DNA from: Aliihoeflea sp. 40Bstr573
Lineage (GTDB): Bacteria > Pseudomonadota > Alphaproteobacteria > Rhizobiales > Rhizobiaceae
Direction of reading: 5' to 3'
NCBI RefSeq assembly: GCF_024105655.1
Contig: NZ_JAAAMH010000006.1
Location: 124,001 to 188,000 of the forward strand
Length of the DNA stretch: 64,000 nucleotides
The notes under the pieces are model-generated. The model did not search any database. It was not told the DNA's origin and worked only from the letters and a program-made list of their open reading frames with translations. Made by a program: the position numbers and the translations under genes. Below are positions 20,586 through 29,575 of the stretch, in pieces (within the stretch, counting starts at the first letter, position 1; every line of letters begins with the position of its first letter).

Positions 20586-21161
20586 ATGTTCATCCAGACG
20601 GAAGCCACCCCCAATCCGGCGACCCTGAAATTCCTGCCGGGCAAGGTCGTGCTCGAAGAGGGTACCGCCGATTTCCGCGATGCGGCGAGCGCCGCCGAGG
20701 CCTCGCCGCTTGCCGGTCGGCTGTTCGACGTGCCGGGCGTCACCGGCATCTTCTTCGGCTATGACTTCATCACCGTCTCCAAGGACGGCGCGGACTGGCA
20801 GCATCTGAAGCCCGCCATCCTCGGGACGATCATGGAACACTTCATGTCCGGCCAGCCGGTCATGGCGACGGGATCGCAGGCCCGCGCCGATGAGGTGGCC
20901 GAGGGTGAGGAATTCTACGACGTGGCCGATGAAGAGATCGTAGGCACGATCAAGGAACTGCTCGACACCCGCGTGCGGCCGGCCGTCGCGCAAGATGGTG
21001 GCGACATCACCTTCCGCGGCTATGAGAACGGCACCGTATTTCTGCACATGAAGGGGGCCTGCGCAGGCTGCCCGTCCTCGACGGCCACCCTGAAGCACGG
21101 CATCCAGAATCTGCTGCGCCACTTCGTGCCGGAAGTGCAGCAGGTCGAACAGGTCACGTAA
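20586..21161 (+). CDS. NifU-domain Fe-S cluster carrier (NfuA/Nfu1 type)
   Basis: A 191-residue iron-sulfur carrier with the eukaryotic Nfu1-like layout. The N-terminal Nfu_N domain begins MFIQTEATPNPATLKFLPGK and covers about residues 1-88. The C-terminal NifU domain (about 115-182) holds the cluster-binding pair C159 and C162 in GACAGCPSS. It should deliver 4Fe-4S clusters to apoproteins. The start at 20586 fits the family N-terminus exactly. A strong promoter overlapped by an Irr-type box precedes it, which suggests that iron or heme status controls it. A strong terminator follows. Confidence 0.93.
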   Translation: MFIQTEATPNPATLKFLPGKVVLEEGTADFRDAASAAEASPLAGRLFDVPGVTGIFFGYDFITVSKDGADWQHLKPAILGTIMEHFMSGQPVMATGSQARADEVAEGEEFYDVADEEIVGTIKELLDTRVRPAVAQDGGDITFRGYENGTVFLHMKGACAGCPSSTATLKHGIQNLLRHFVPEVQQVEQVT

Positions 21162-21182
21162 AGCCAGTCCTGAACGGAAACG

Positions 21183-21214
21183 AAAAAAGCCGGGCTGCGA
21201 AGCCCGGCTTTTTT
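21183..21214. terminator. Strong bidirectional rho-independent terminator
   Basis: A perfect 14-bp hairpin: arms AAAAAAGCCGGGCT and AGCCCGGCTTTTTT around a GCGA tetraloop. It has a T-run on both strands and lies between the convergent Nfu-type gene and the L,D-transpeptidase gene, so it can end both transcripts. Confidence 0.92.
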
Positions 21215-21246
21215 GCTGGCGGTGTCCTGTTGCCTGGACGGTTCGC

Positions 21247-21867
21247 CTAAAGAACGATGACCTTGGCGCCGTTTTCGGCGCGGTCGTAGAGATCGATAAT
21301 GTCCTGGTTGATCAAGCGGATGCAGCCGGACGACATGGCTTGCCCGATCGATGCCCATTCGGGCGTGCCGTGCAGCCGGTAGCCGGTGTCGCCACCCGAA
21401 TTGAAGAGGTACAGCGCGCGCGCGCCCAGCGGATTGCCGAGGCCGCCGGGCTGCCCGCCGCGCCATTTGGCGAGTTCCGGCTGGCGCTTGATCATGGCGG
21501 CGGGCGGCGTCCAGGTCGGCCATTCGCGCTTCATCGCGATTCGCGCGGTGCCCTTCCACTCGAAGCCCTCGCGGCCGACGCCGATGCCGTAGCGCATTGC
21601 CTTGCCATCCTCGAGAACGAGGTGGAGATGCTTGGCGTTGGTGTCGACGATGATCGTGCCCGGCTTCTCGTCGGTCTGGTACTTGACGATCTGGCGCTGG
21701 TACTGCCGCGGCAGCTTCGACAGCGGCACGGCCGGAAGCTGGTAGCCGGCGTCGCGCACCGAAGCATAATTGTTGGCGAGGACGCGTCCGCCAAGATCGG
21801 TGGAGCAGCCGGCAAGGCCGAGGCTGGCGAGAATGGTCAGAGCGACAGCAAATTTCAGCGAGTTCAT
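21247..21867 (-). CDS. L,D-transpeptidase lipoprotein (ErfK/YbiS family)
   Basis: A 206-residue exported YkuD-domain enzyme that should make 3-3 peptidoglycan crosslinks or attach envelope proteins to peptidoglycan. The catalytic motif is HGTPEWASIGQAMSSGCIRL, with Cys as the nucleophile. The start at 21867 gives a clean lipoprotein signal: MNSLKFAVALTILASLGLAGC, with the lipobox LAGC. A GTG at 21912 would add 15 residues before the signal peptide and is less likely. The gene shares the bidirectional terminator with the Nfu-type gene and is divergent from mmcB. Confidence 0.9.
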   Translation of the reverse strand: MNSLKFAVALTILASLGLAGCSTDLGGRVLANNYASVRDAGYQLPAVPLSKLPRQYQRQIVKYQTDEKPGTIIVDTNAKHLHLVLEDGKAMRYGIGVGREGFEWKGTARIAMKREWPTWTPPAAMIKRQPELAKWRGGQPGGLGNPLGARALYLFNSGGDTGYRLHGTPEWASIGQAMSSGCIRLINQDIIDLYDRAENGAKVIVL

Positions 21868-22070
21868 CGATGTGCCGATCCCAAGGCCGCGGTTCGGCCC
21901 TTCTTCGGTCACGATTTATTCTTGGCGGACACGATCTGCCAAGATCAAAATGGTCCAACCTTCGGGCCCGATTGAATTGCCCTGCCGCTCTGCGGCAAAA
22001 GCGCAACAATCGAAGCCGCCTTGCCGGGGAAACTCTTTGCGAAACGGTCGAATCCTGCGAAAATCGACCC

Positions 22071-22574
22071 ATGCCAATCGTCTCGCCCGTTCCAATCAAC
22101 CCGCTTGCCGACGGTCGCCAGTCCGATCGGGCGCTGCTCGTGCGGCGCGGCGTCCAGCGCCTTTTTGCGCAGATGGGCGCAGCCGTCCTGCCCGAACTTT
22201 GCCTGCCGACGGGCCGACGGGCCGATCTCGTCGCGCTGACAGCGAAAGGCGAGATCTGGATCGTGGAGATCAAGACATCGGTCGAGGATTTCCGGGTGGA
22301 CCGCAAGTGGCCTGAATACCGACTGCATTCGGACCGCCTCTTCTTCGCGACGCATCCAGGCGTTCCCGCACAGATTTTCCCCGACGAGTGCGGCTTCATC
22401 CTGTCTGACGGCTATGGAGCCGAGATCATGCGCGAAGCGCCCCAGCATCGGCTGTCGGCGCCGCTGCGCAAATCGCTGACGCTGAGAATCGCCCGTGCGG
22501 CGGCCGCGCGGATCACGGCGGCGGAGATCGCCGGCGTGCCGGTGCCGCTGCTCGATCCGAAGGACGAGTGCTGA
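22071..22574 (+). CDS. mmcB: MmcB-family DNA repair protein
   Basis: A 167-residue protein of the MmcB family (PF06319), with a restriction-nuclease-like core. The segments PTGRRADLVALTAKGEIWIVEIKTSVEDFRVDRKWPEY contain the Asp and the Glu-X-Lys pair expected of a PD-(D/E)XK fold. In Caulobacter this gene is induced by DNA damage and helps survive mitomycin C. A start at 22071 gives the family N-terminus; the frame stays open upstream but without homology. No convincing LexA box was found in the 150 bp before it. It is convergent with actR, whose stop lies 2 bp away. Confidence 0.85.
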   Translation: MPIVSPVPINPLADGRQSDRALLVRRGVQRLFAQMGAAVLPELCLPTGRRADLVALTAKGEIWIVEIKTSVEDFRVDRKWPEYRLHSDRLFFATHPGVPAQIFPDECGFILSDGYGAEIMREAPQHRLSAPLRKSLTLRIARAAAARITAAEIAGVPVPLLDPKDEC

Positions 22575-22576
22575 GA

Positions 22577-23143
22577 TCAGCGCGGCGCGCGCTTGGCCAG
22601 GATGCGCTGCAGCGTGCGGCGGTGCATGTTGAGGCGGCGGGCGGTTTCTGAAACGTTGCGGTCGCACATCTCATAGACGCGCTGGATGTGTTCCCAGCGG
22701 ACGCGGTCGGCGGACATCGGATTTTCCGGCGGCGCGGCCTTCTCGCCCGTCTGCCGGGTGAGCGCGGCATAGACGTCGTCGGCGTCGGCGGGCTTCGAGA
22801 GATAGTCGACAGCGCCGAGCTTCACCGCATTGACCGCGGTGGCGATGTTGCCATAGCCGGTGAGGATGATGGTGCGGCAATCGTCGCGCCTGTCGCGGAT
22901 CGCCGAGACGACATCGAGCCCGTTGCCATCGCCAAGCCGCATGTCGACCACCGCATAGGCGGGCGGCGCGGCGCGGACCTTGGCAACCGCCTCTTCGACG
23001 CTTTCGGCCGTATCGACCGTGAAGCCGCGGGTTTCCATCGCGCGGGCCAGACGCGTCAGGAAGGGCTTGTCGTCGTCGACGAGGAGCAGAGTCGGGTCTG
23101 CACCCAGATCGTCATGGTCGATGGTGGCGTCGTCTTCGATCAT
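22577..23143 (-). CDS. actR: ActR/RegA-type redox response regulator
   Basis: A 188-residue regulator of the RegA/PrrA/ActR family, which controls respiration, carbon and nitrogen fixation and acid tolerance. The receiver has the acidic cluster DDD at residues 23-25, the phosphoacceptor D67 in VVDMRLGDGNGL, and the Lys in LSKPADA. A linker leads to a Fis-type helix-turn-helix with the almost invariant family tail ARRLNMHRRTLQRIL. It lies 26 bp downstream of its kinase gene actS. Confidence 0.95.
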   Translation of the reverse strand: MIEDDATIDHDDLGADPTLLLVDDDKPFLTRLARAMETRGFTVDTAESVEEAVAKVRAAPPAYAVVDMRLGDGNGLDVVSAIRDRRDDCRTIILTGYGNIATAVNAVKLGAVDYLSKPADADDVYAALTRQTGEKAAPPENPMSADRVRWEHIQRVYEMCDRNVSETARRLNMHRRTLQRILAKRAPR

Positions 23144-23169
23144 TTTTCCAATTGTCCCGTTGTCGGCGT

Positions 23170-24567
23170 CTATTTAGGCAGAAGTGCCGCCTTTTCCAAC
23201 GTTTCCGGCTCGTCAAACGCTGTTTTCGCCGCATTAGTGTCCAGGATCGCGCGCGGCCAGTTGACGCGGACGATCGCGCCTTGTCCGGGCGTCGCCGCAT
23301 TGCCGAAGCGCACGGTGCCCCCGGAGCGTTCGAGAAGTGTCTTGGCGATGAAAAGGCCAAGGCCCAGCCCGCCGCCGGCCGAAACCGCAGAGGAGCGTTT
23401 CGACATGTAGGGCTCGCCGATGCGGTCGAGCACTTCGACCGGGTAACCCTCTCCATCGTCGAGGATTTCGAGCCATACGTCGTGCATGTCCCAGCTCCAG
23501 GTGATCAAGACGGTTTCGCGGGCGAAGTCGACGGCGTTCTCGACGAGATTGCCAAGACCGTAGATGACGCCGGGATTGCGCCGGCCGATCGGCTCGGGAC
23601 CCTTGCAGTCCTGCGGTTTGAGCTGGATGGCGATGCCAAAATCGCGATGCGGCGCAATTACCTCCTCGATGAGCGAGGTGAAGGGCAGCCGGGCCATGTG
23701 CGCCTCGCCCTGCGAGGAAAGGCTGGTGAGCTGCTTGAGGATCGCGCGGCAGCGTTCGCTCTGCGAGCGCAGCAGCGTCACGTCCTCGCCGTAGCGCGGG
23801 TCGTCGCCGAGCGCGCGTTCCATCTCTTTCGAGACGAGTGCGATGGTGGCCAGTGGCGTGCCGAGTTCGTGTGCGGCGGCGGCGGCGAGACCGTCCAGCG
23901 CGGAAAGATGCTGCTCGCGCTGAAGCACAAGCTCGGTCGCGGCGAGCGCGGTAGCCAGAAGGCGCGCTTCCTCCGCCACGCGATAGGCATAGAAGGCGGT
24001 GAAGGCGAGGCAGGAGACGATCGCCATCCAGATGCCGGTCACATAGGTGATCGGCATGGTAAGCTCGGTGCCCGGAAACCAGGGCAGCGGGTGGTGGAAG
24101 AAGACGAGAGCCGTCGCCATGGCGATGACGAGGAGGCCCAGCATCGCCGTCCAGCGCAGCGGCAGCGAGGTCGCCGAGATGATAACCGGCGCGGTCATCA
24201 GAAGCGCGAAAGGGTTGGTCAGACCGCCGGTCATGTAGAGAAGCCCGCCAAGCTGCAGCGCATCGAAGGTGAGGATCGCCAGCGCGGCGAGCGGGGGCAG
24301 GCGGTGGGTGGCGGGATAGCGGAAGGCGAGCAGCAGGTTGAGCCAGGCCGAACAGCCGATCAGCGCGAAGCAGAGCGAGACCTGGACGGGGAATTGCAGC
24401 CAGAAGGCGACGACCAGAACGGCCGCGCTCTGGCCGACGACGGCGAGCCAGCGCAGCCTGATCAGCGTGTTGAGGCGGATGTGATGGAGGTGCCGGGGGT
24501 CCGGCGCGCGCAGTTCTTCGACCATTGGGGTGTTATGCGGCGCGGCGGCTTCGCCGCCAAGGGGCAT
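23170..24567 (-). CDS. actS: ActS/RegB-type redox sensor histidine kinase
   Basis: A 465-residue membrane kinase paired with ActR. Six membrane helices fill about residues 40-195. The quinone-sensing heptad GGLTNPF is present at 114-120. The phosphorylated H233 lies in AAAHELGTPLATI, and a cysteine follows exactly 40 residues later (C273, SERCRAIL), the spacing between H225 and redox-active C265 in Rhodobacter RegB. ATPase motifs include LVENAVDFA, DDGEGYP and GGGLGLGLFIAK. The start at 24567 avoids overlap with hrpB; ATG at 24525 also fits the family and neither has a clear ribosome site. Confidence 0.93.
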   Translation of the reverse strand: MPLGGEAAAPHNTPMVEELRAPDPRHLHHIRLNTLIRLRWLAVVGQSAAVLVVAFWLQFPVQVSLCFALIGCSAWLNLLLAFRYPATHRLPPLAALAILTFDALQLGGLLYMTGGLTNPFALLMTAPVIISATSLPLRWTAMLGLLVIAMATALVFFHHPLPWFPGTELTMPITYVTGIWMAIVSCLAFTAFYAYRVAEEARLLATALAATELVLQREQHLSALDGLAAAAAHELGTPLATIALVSKEMERALGDDPRYGEDVTLLRSQSERCRAILKQLTSLSSQGEAHMARLPFTSLIEEVIAPHRDFGIAIQLKPQDCKGPEPIGRRNPGVIYGLGNLVENAVDFARETVLITWSWDMHDVWLEILDDGEGYPVEVLDRIGEPYMSKRSSAVSAGGGLGLGLFIAKTLLERSGGTVRFGNAATPGQGAIVRVNWPRAILDTNAAKTAFDEPETLEKAALLPK

Positions 24568-24580
24568 AGTGACGCGAGGT

Positions 24581-27193
24581 CTACGTGCCGCGCGGTTTGG
24601 CGCGAGCGGTCGGCTTCGCTTCGAGCGGATTTGCCGGCCAGACATGCTTCGGATAGCGGCCGCGCATCTCGACGCGCACGTCGGCCCAGGAGCCGCGCCA
24701 GAAGCCGGGCAGGTCGCGGGTTGTCTGGATCGGCCGGTGCGCAGGAGACAAGAGTTCCAGCGTCATCGGCACTGTGCCGTTCGCGATGGACGGGTGGGCG
24801 TCGAGGCCGAAGAGTTCCTGAACGCGGATCGCCAGCACCGGCCAGTCGGCATCGTAGCGGATCGGCAGGCGGCTGCCGGACGGCGCGTCGTAGTGGGTGG
24901 GCGCGAGGGTTTCGAGCTTGCGATGAAGCTCGTAGGGAACGAGCGACATCAGTCCGTTGTGCAAGGCGGAGCCGGGAAGGCGCGCAAGGTTCGCTTCGCC
25001 GGTGAGGAAGGGCGCGAGCCAGTCGTCGAGGCGGGCGGCAAGCGCATCGTCGCTGACGTCCGGCCACGGATCGCCAAGGCCACGATGGAGCCAGCCGAGC
25101 CGCGCGCGCAGCGTCTCGCTCGACTTGTCCCAAGGCAGGATGGCGATGCCGTGCTGGCGGACCGCATCGAGAATAGCGCGGTCCGCCTCCGGCCCTTTCG
25201 GCGCGGGCAATTGGCGTTCCGCGAGGACGATGGCGCCCAGGCGCTCAACCTCGCGAACGCGAACCGAACCTTTGACTGCGTCGAACTGGGTCTCGCGGGT
25301 GGTTTCGATGCGGTCGGCGAGGGCTTCGCGGATGTCGTTTTCGCAGATCGCGACGGCCGAGGCGATGCGGGCGTTCTGGGCGCGGCCCTGGAGGTCTGCG
25401 ACGACGACGAAAGGCGCGGCTGCAAGAGAGTCAGCCGCGTCGATGGTGCCGCCGCGTCCGTTGGCGAGGACGAAGTGGCCGTGGGCTCCACGGGCTCTTG
25501 CGACGCGGTCGGGATAGGCGAGGAGAAGGGTGGCGCCGGGGGAGGTGGAAGGTTTCTCCGTTAGCCCCCCACCCCGCACCCCTCCCCATAAGGGGGAGGG
25601 AGACGTCGGCGTGGGTTCTTGATTGGACAGCATGGTGCCCGGCGTTGGGCTGGGCCCAGATGGCCCATTGTCGGGAGAGGCCGAAGCGCTCGTGTCCCCC
25701 TCCCCCTTGCGGGAAGGGGTGCGGGGTGGGGGTCTCGTCGAGGAAGACCCCAACCGTTTGGCGAGATCGCGCGCAGCGTCGGCACGCTGGCCTTTTTCGT
25801 GGGCAAAGCGGCGCAGGCGCGTGTCGAGGTCGACGCCGGTGCCGCCGAGGCCGCGCTCGGTCAGGAGGACGGCGAGGCGGGCGGCAAGGCGCGGGTCGGG
25901 GGCTTCGGCGACCATATGGGCGAGGCGCACCGGAAGTGCCAGCCGGCGCATGCGTTCGCCTGCATCGGTCAGCCTGCCCTGCGCATCGAGCGCGCCGAGA
26001 CTGTCGAGAAGGGCGCGTGCTTCGGCAAGGGCAGGCGTCGGCGGCGGGTCGAGGAAGGCGAGAGTTGCCGGGTCGGTCACGCCGAAGGCGGCGGCGTCAA
26101 GCAGGAGGCCGGAAAGATCGGCTTCGAGGATTTCCGGCGTGGAGAAGGCGCAGAGCGACGCGGTCTGCTCGGCACGCCAAAGGCGGATCGCGATGCCGGG
26201 CTCGGTGCGGCCGGCGCGGCCGGCGCGCTGGTCGGCCGAGGCGCGAGAGGCGCGCACGGTTTCAAGCCGCGTCAGCCCGGTGGCCGGTTCGAATTTCGGC
26301 ACGCGGGCAAGGCCGGAATCGATGACGATCCGGACGCCGTCGATGGTGATGGAGGTCTCGGCGATGGAGGTGGCGAGCACGATCTTGCGCCGCCCGGGCG
26401 CGGGCGGGCGGATCGCCTCGTCCTGCGCCTTGCCGACGAGGCCGCCAAAAAGCGGGATGATGTCGCAATCGGCCGCAATGCGGCCCTCCAGCCGCTCGCA
26501 GGTGCGTTCGATCTCGCGCTGGCCGGGGAGGAAGGCGAGGATGCTGCCGGTTTCATCCGCGAGCACCGAGCGGATCGCGTCTGCCATGGCGTCTTCGATC
26601 TTGACCGAGGAAGGCCGGTCGCGATGGCGGATCTCGACGGGAAAGCTGCGGCCTTCGCTGGTGATGACGGGCGCCTCGCCGAGGAGCGAGGCGACGCGCG
26701 CGCCGTCGATCGTGGCGGACATGACGAGGAGCTTGAGATCCGGGCGCAATGCGCCTGCGACGTCCAGTGCCAGGGCGAGCCCGAAATCGCCGTCGAGCGA
26801 GCGCTCGTGGAATTCGTCGAAGAGGATGGCCGAGATGCCCGCAAGCTCGGGGTCATCGAGAATCATGCGGGCAAGGATGCCCTCGGTAACGACGAGGACG
26901 CGCGTGTTCGGACCGGATTTCGAATCCATGCGCATCGCATAGCCCACCGTGCCGCCGACTTCTTCACCGAGGAGGCTCGCCATCCGGCGGGCGGCGGCGC
27001 GGGCGGCGAGGCGGCGTGGCTCCAGGAGGAGGATGCGCCCGCTGCCGGCAAGGCCCGATTGCAGAAGATGTAGCGGCACGAGCGTCGTCTTGCCCGCGCC
27101 GGGCGGCGCGACGAGCACGGCCTTGCCGGCGGTCGACAGCGCGGCGGACAATTCGTCCAGAACCTCGCTGACGGGCAGGTGGGGCAGGCTCAT
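24581..27193 (-). CDS. hrpB: ATP-dependent RNA helicase HrpB with an in-frame repeat insertion
   Basis: An 870-residue DExH helicase. Walker A is APPGAGKTTLVPL and the DExH box is FDEFHERSLDGDFGL; motif III SATI and motif VI DQRAGRAGR are also present. The HrpB-specific C-terminal domain includes ARVRAR-like and QLLSPAHRP-type segments (LELLSPAHRPIQTTRDL). Residues of about 487-544 do not belong to the family: they are low-complexity translation of two inverted copies of a palindromic repeat (25564-25734), inserted without breaking the frame. The start overlaps the ynjD-like stop as ATGA. Biological role is poorly known in bacteria outside enterics. Confidence 0.93.
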   Translation of the reverse strand: MSLPHLPVSEVLDELSAALSTAGKAVLVAPPGAGKTTLVPLHLLQSGLAGSGRILLLEPRRLAARAAARRMASLLGEEVGGTVGYAMRMDSKSGPNTRVLVVTEGILARMILDDPELAGISAILFDEFHERSLDGDFGLALALDVAGALRPDLKLLVMSATIDGARVASLLGEAPVITSEGRSFPVEIRHRDRPSSVKIEDAMADAIRSVLADETGSILAFLPGQREIERTCERLEGRIAADCDIIPLFGGLVGKAQDEAIRPPAPGRRKIVLATSIAETSITIDGVRIVIDSGLARVPKFEPATGLTRLETVRASRASADQRAGRAGRTEPGIAIRLWRAEQTASLCAFSTPEILEADLSGLLLDAAAFGVTDPATLAFLDPPPTPALAEARALLDSLGALDAQGRLTDAGERMRRLALPVRLAHMVAEAPDPRLAARLAVLLTERGLGGTGVDLDTRLRRFAHEKGQRADAARDLAKRLGSSSTRPPPRTPSRKGEGDTSASASPDNGPSGPSPTPGTMLSNQEPTPTSPSPLWGGVRGGGLTEKPSTSPGATLLLAYPDRVARARGAHGHFVLANGRGGTIDAADSLAAAPFVVVADLQGRAQNARIASAVAICENDIREALADRIETTRETQFDAVKGSVRVREVERLGAIVLAERQLPAPKGPEADRAILDAVRQHGIAILPWDKSSETLRARLGWLHRGLGDPWPDVSDDALAARLDDWLAPFLTGEANLARLPGSALHNGLMSLVPYELHRKLETLAPTHYDAPSGSRLPIRYDADWPVLAIRVQELFGLDAHPSIANGTVPMTLELLSPAHRPIQTTRDLPGFWRGSWADVRVEMRGRYPKHVWPANPLEAKPTARAKPRGT
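25564..25734. repeat. Inverted pair of REP-like palindromic elements inside hrpB
   Basis: The left copy (25564-25604) and the right copy (25694-25734), reverse-complemented, agree at 36 of 41 positions. Each has a core of the form CCCTCCCC-N4-GGGGGAGGG type, flanked by ACCCCGCACCCC. About 90 bp lie between them. Translation of such elements gives peptides like SPLWGGVRGGG, which I recall from many rhizobial annotations. It looks like an intergenic repeat element that landed in a coding region and stayed in frame. Confidence 0.8.
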
Positions 27194-27831
27194 GCTTCCT
27201 CACCGACGGTAACGACCTGGCCGCCCGCTGCGTTCGCGTCGGCCTCATCGTGGGTGACGAGGATGACCGGCAGCATCGCCGCGCGCGCCTTGGCGAAGAC
27301 GAGATCGCGGATCTGCGCGCGCAGGTCGGCGTCGAGTTTGGAGAAGGGCTCGTCGAGCAGCATCATGCGCGGCTCGGACACAAGGGTGCGGGCGAGCGCG
27401 ACGCGCGCCTTCTGTCCACCCGAAAGGGTCGCCGGATCGCGGTCGCCATAGCTGGCGAGGCCGACATCGGCGAGCGCCGCTTCGGCATGTTCGAGGCGCA
27501 CGGCGTGGCCCTTGATCCGTGCCGGCAAGGCGAAAGCGACGTTGCCGGCCACCGACATGTGCGGGAAGAGAAGCGGGTCCTGGAAGAGGAGGCCGGCGTG
27601 ACGGTCCTCGGCGGGGAGCTTTGTGAGCTCGACATCACCGGAGAAGACGCGACCGGAGGCGGCGAACTCGGGCGCGAGAAAGCCGCCGATATAGGCAAGC
27701 AGGGTTGATTTTCCGGAGCCGGAAGGACCCATGACGGTCAGCGTCTCGCCGGGTTCGACGCGCGCGGAGATCGCCAGCAGGGCACGCTGGCCGAGCGCGA
27801 TCGTAATAGCGTCGAGCATCAGCCTGTTCAT
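27190..27831 (-). CDS. ynjD: ABC transporter ATP-binding protein, YnjD type
   Basis: A 213-residue ATPase of an ABC importer. Walker A is GPSGSGKST, the signature is LSGGQKARVALAR, Walker B is MMLLDEPFSKLD, and the switch His is in VTHDEADA. Its short length fits YnjD and ThiQ. The gene order binding protein, double permease, short ATPase is that of E. coli ynjBCD, whose substrate is not firmly known. The start at 27831 leaves 10 bp after the permease stop. The stop overlaps the hrpB start by 4 bp. Confidence 0.87.
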   Translation of the reverse strand: MNRLMLDAITIALGQRALLAISARVEPGETLTVMGPSGSGKSTLLAYIGGFLAPEFAASGRVFSGDVELTKLPAEDRHAGLLFQDPLLFPHMSVAGNVAFALPARIKGHAVRLEHAEAALADVGLASYGDRDPATLSGGQKARVALARTLVSEPRMMLLDEPFSKLDADLRAQIRDLVFAKARAAMLPVILVTHDEADANAAGGQVVTVGEEA

Positions 27832-27841
27832 TTTGCGTCTC

Positions 27842-29575
27842 TCAGCTCTGCATGGCGCGGCGATGGCGAAATAGCAGGGCCGGCACGCAAATCGCAATGG
27901 CGAAGCCGATGGCGGGCAGGAGCATCTGCAGAAAAGCGTAGATGCCGATCGTGCGTCGCGCACCGCCCGAGGCGAGCGCGACGGCTTCGGTGGTGATGGT
28001 GGGCAGGCGCCCGGCGCCGATCAGGAGCGTCGGCAGGTATTGCCCCACCGACACGGCGAAGCCGACGGCGGCGGCGGTCAGGATCGGGCGCGCCAGCATC
28101 GGCAGGCGTATGGCGAGCAGCGTGCGCAGGCGACGCTTGCCGAGGCCTGCGGCGACCGCTTCGTAGCGCCGGTCGAAAGCGCGCCACGGATCGGAGAGCG
28201 ACAGGAAGACGTAAGGCAGGACGAAGATGAGATGCGCCAGCACCAGCGCCGAAAAGCTGGCGACGAAGCCGACCGACAAGAACAGGAATTGCAGCCCGAA
28301 CAGAAATGCGACCTGCGGGACGATCAGCGGCAAATAGATGAAAGCGAGAGCCTTGCGTCCGCCCGAGCGGCCGGTGTCCCCCTCACGCATGAGGCAGAGC
28401 AATGTGAGCAGGATGGCGATCAGGGTCGATAGCGCTGCGGCGGCAAGGGTGGTCGCCAGCGGCCCGGCGACGCGCGGCAGCGCCTCCATCCATGGCTTGA
28501 GCATGAAGGTCGAGGGCAGGGGCTGCGGAAATGGCCAAAGACCCGCGACGGACCAAAGGCCGAGCGCGACAAGGCCGGCCAGCACGATGCCGCCCGACAG
28601 CGTCATCAGGCCGAGCGCGGCGTGGCGAAGGCCGGCATCATGGCGCAGGCGCGTCCCGCGCGCTGCGAGAACTTCGCGCAGTCGGGCAAAAGCAATCTCG
28701 ATGACGATCCAGATGAGGAGTGCAGCCAGCACCACGGCCAGTTGCAACAGCGCACCGGCAGCGGCGACGAAGCGCATCGACAGGTCCGCATCGTTCATCC
28801 ACCCCACGAGCCGCACGGCGAGCGTCGCCGGCGTTCCGGGGCCAAGGATGATGGCGACATCGACGACAGAGGCGGCGAAGGCGATGACGGCGAACACCGC
28901 GAGCCGGATCTGCCGGTAGATCGCGGGCCAGGCGAGATAAAGAAAACCGGCGATGCGCCCGTAGCCGAGCGCGGCCGACAGCGCGCGCGTCTCTCTCAGC
29001 CGGACCTGCGGCAGGGCCGCGAGCGTTACCAGGAGAAGAAATGGCACTTCCTTGACGACGAGGCCGGCGATCAGGGCCAGTCCGGCCGGATCGTTGAGGA
29101 CGAGGAGGTCGGGCGGGCGCGTCCAGCCGGTGAGGCCGGGCGAGATGAGCCGTGCAAGAAGGCCGGAGGGCGCGATGAGGAAGGCGAAGCCAAAGGCGGC
29201 CGCCGCGTGGGGCACCGACAGGAGCGGCGAGATCATCGCCTGGACGCGGGCGAAAGAGCGCGTCCCGGCCCAGCCAGCGACGAAGACCATGACGATGAGA
29301 AGGGACAGGCCCGCCGAAACGAGACCCGTCGAAAGGCTGAGCGTTGCCGAGCGGGTGATGCCGGGTGCGGCGAAGAGGGCCGCAAAGGCATCAGTCGTCA
29401 GGCGCGCGCCACCCAGCGCCGGCAGATAGCCGAAGGCCGGCAAGAGGGTGCCTGCAAGGCCCGCGAGGATGGGCCCGGCGAGGATCGCGAGCGTGAGCGG
29501 GGGACCGAGCCGCGCGACGCGCGCGACGCCGTCCTGCGGCTGGATCAATTGGCGACGCCGTAGCGCCGGCGCCAT
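27842..29575 (-). CDS. ynjC: ABC transporter double permease, YnjC type
   Basis: A 577-residue inner-membrane protein with about twelve helices made of two fused BPD_transp_1 domains. The first has its EAA-like loop near SAALGYGRIAGFLYLAWP and the second near AAGLGKRRLRTLLAIRLP. The two-domain fusion and length match YnjC, and also the ferric/thiamine type permeases FbpB and ThiP. The start at 29575 overlaps the end of the binding-protein gene by 31 bp; a later start is possible but no clear ribosome site decides it. Confidence 0.85.
   Translation of the reverse strand: MAPALRRRQLIQPQDGVARVARLGPPLTLAILAGPILAGLAGTLLPAFGYLPALGGARLTTDAFAALFAAPGITRSATLSLSTGLVSAGLSLLIVMVFVAGWAGTRSFARVQAMISPLLSVPHAAAAFGFAFLIAPSGLLARLISPGLTGWTRPPDLLVLNDPAGLALIAGLVVKEVPFLLLVTLAALPQVRLRETRALSAALGYGRIAGFLYLAWPAIYRQIRLAVFAVIAFAASVVDVAIILGPGTPATLAVRLVGWMNDADLSMRFVAAAGALLQLAVVLAALLIWIVIEIAFARLREVLAARGTRLRHDAGLRHAALGLMTLSGGIVLAGLVALGLWSVAGLWPFPQPLPSTFMLKPWMEALPRVAGPLATTLAAAALSTLIAILLTLLCLMREGDTGRSGGRKALAFIYLPLIVPQVAFLFGLQFLFLSVGFVASFSALVLAHLIFVLPYVFLSLSDPWRAFDRRYEAVAAGLGKRRLRTLLAIRLPMLARPILTAAAVGFAVSVGQYLPTLLIGAGRLPTITTEAVALASGGARRTIGIYAFLQMLLPAIGFAIAICVPALLFRHRRAMQS

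Noticed and set aside
21892-21906. A GTTC-N7-CTTC word upstream of mmcB, one base off the alphaproteobacterial LexA box
   Set aside because: It lies about 165 bp before the mmcB start and only one half fits; a single mismatch in an 8-base consensus is common by chance.
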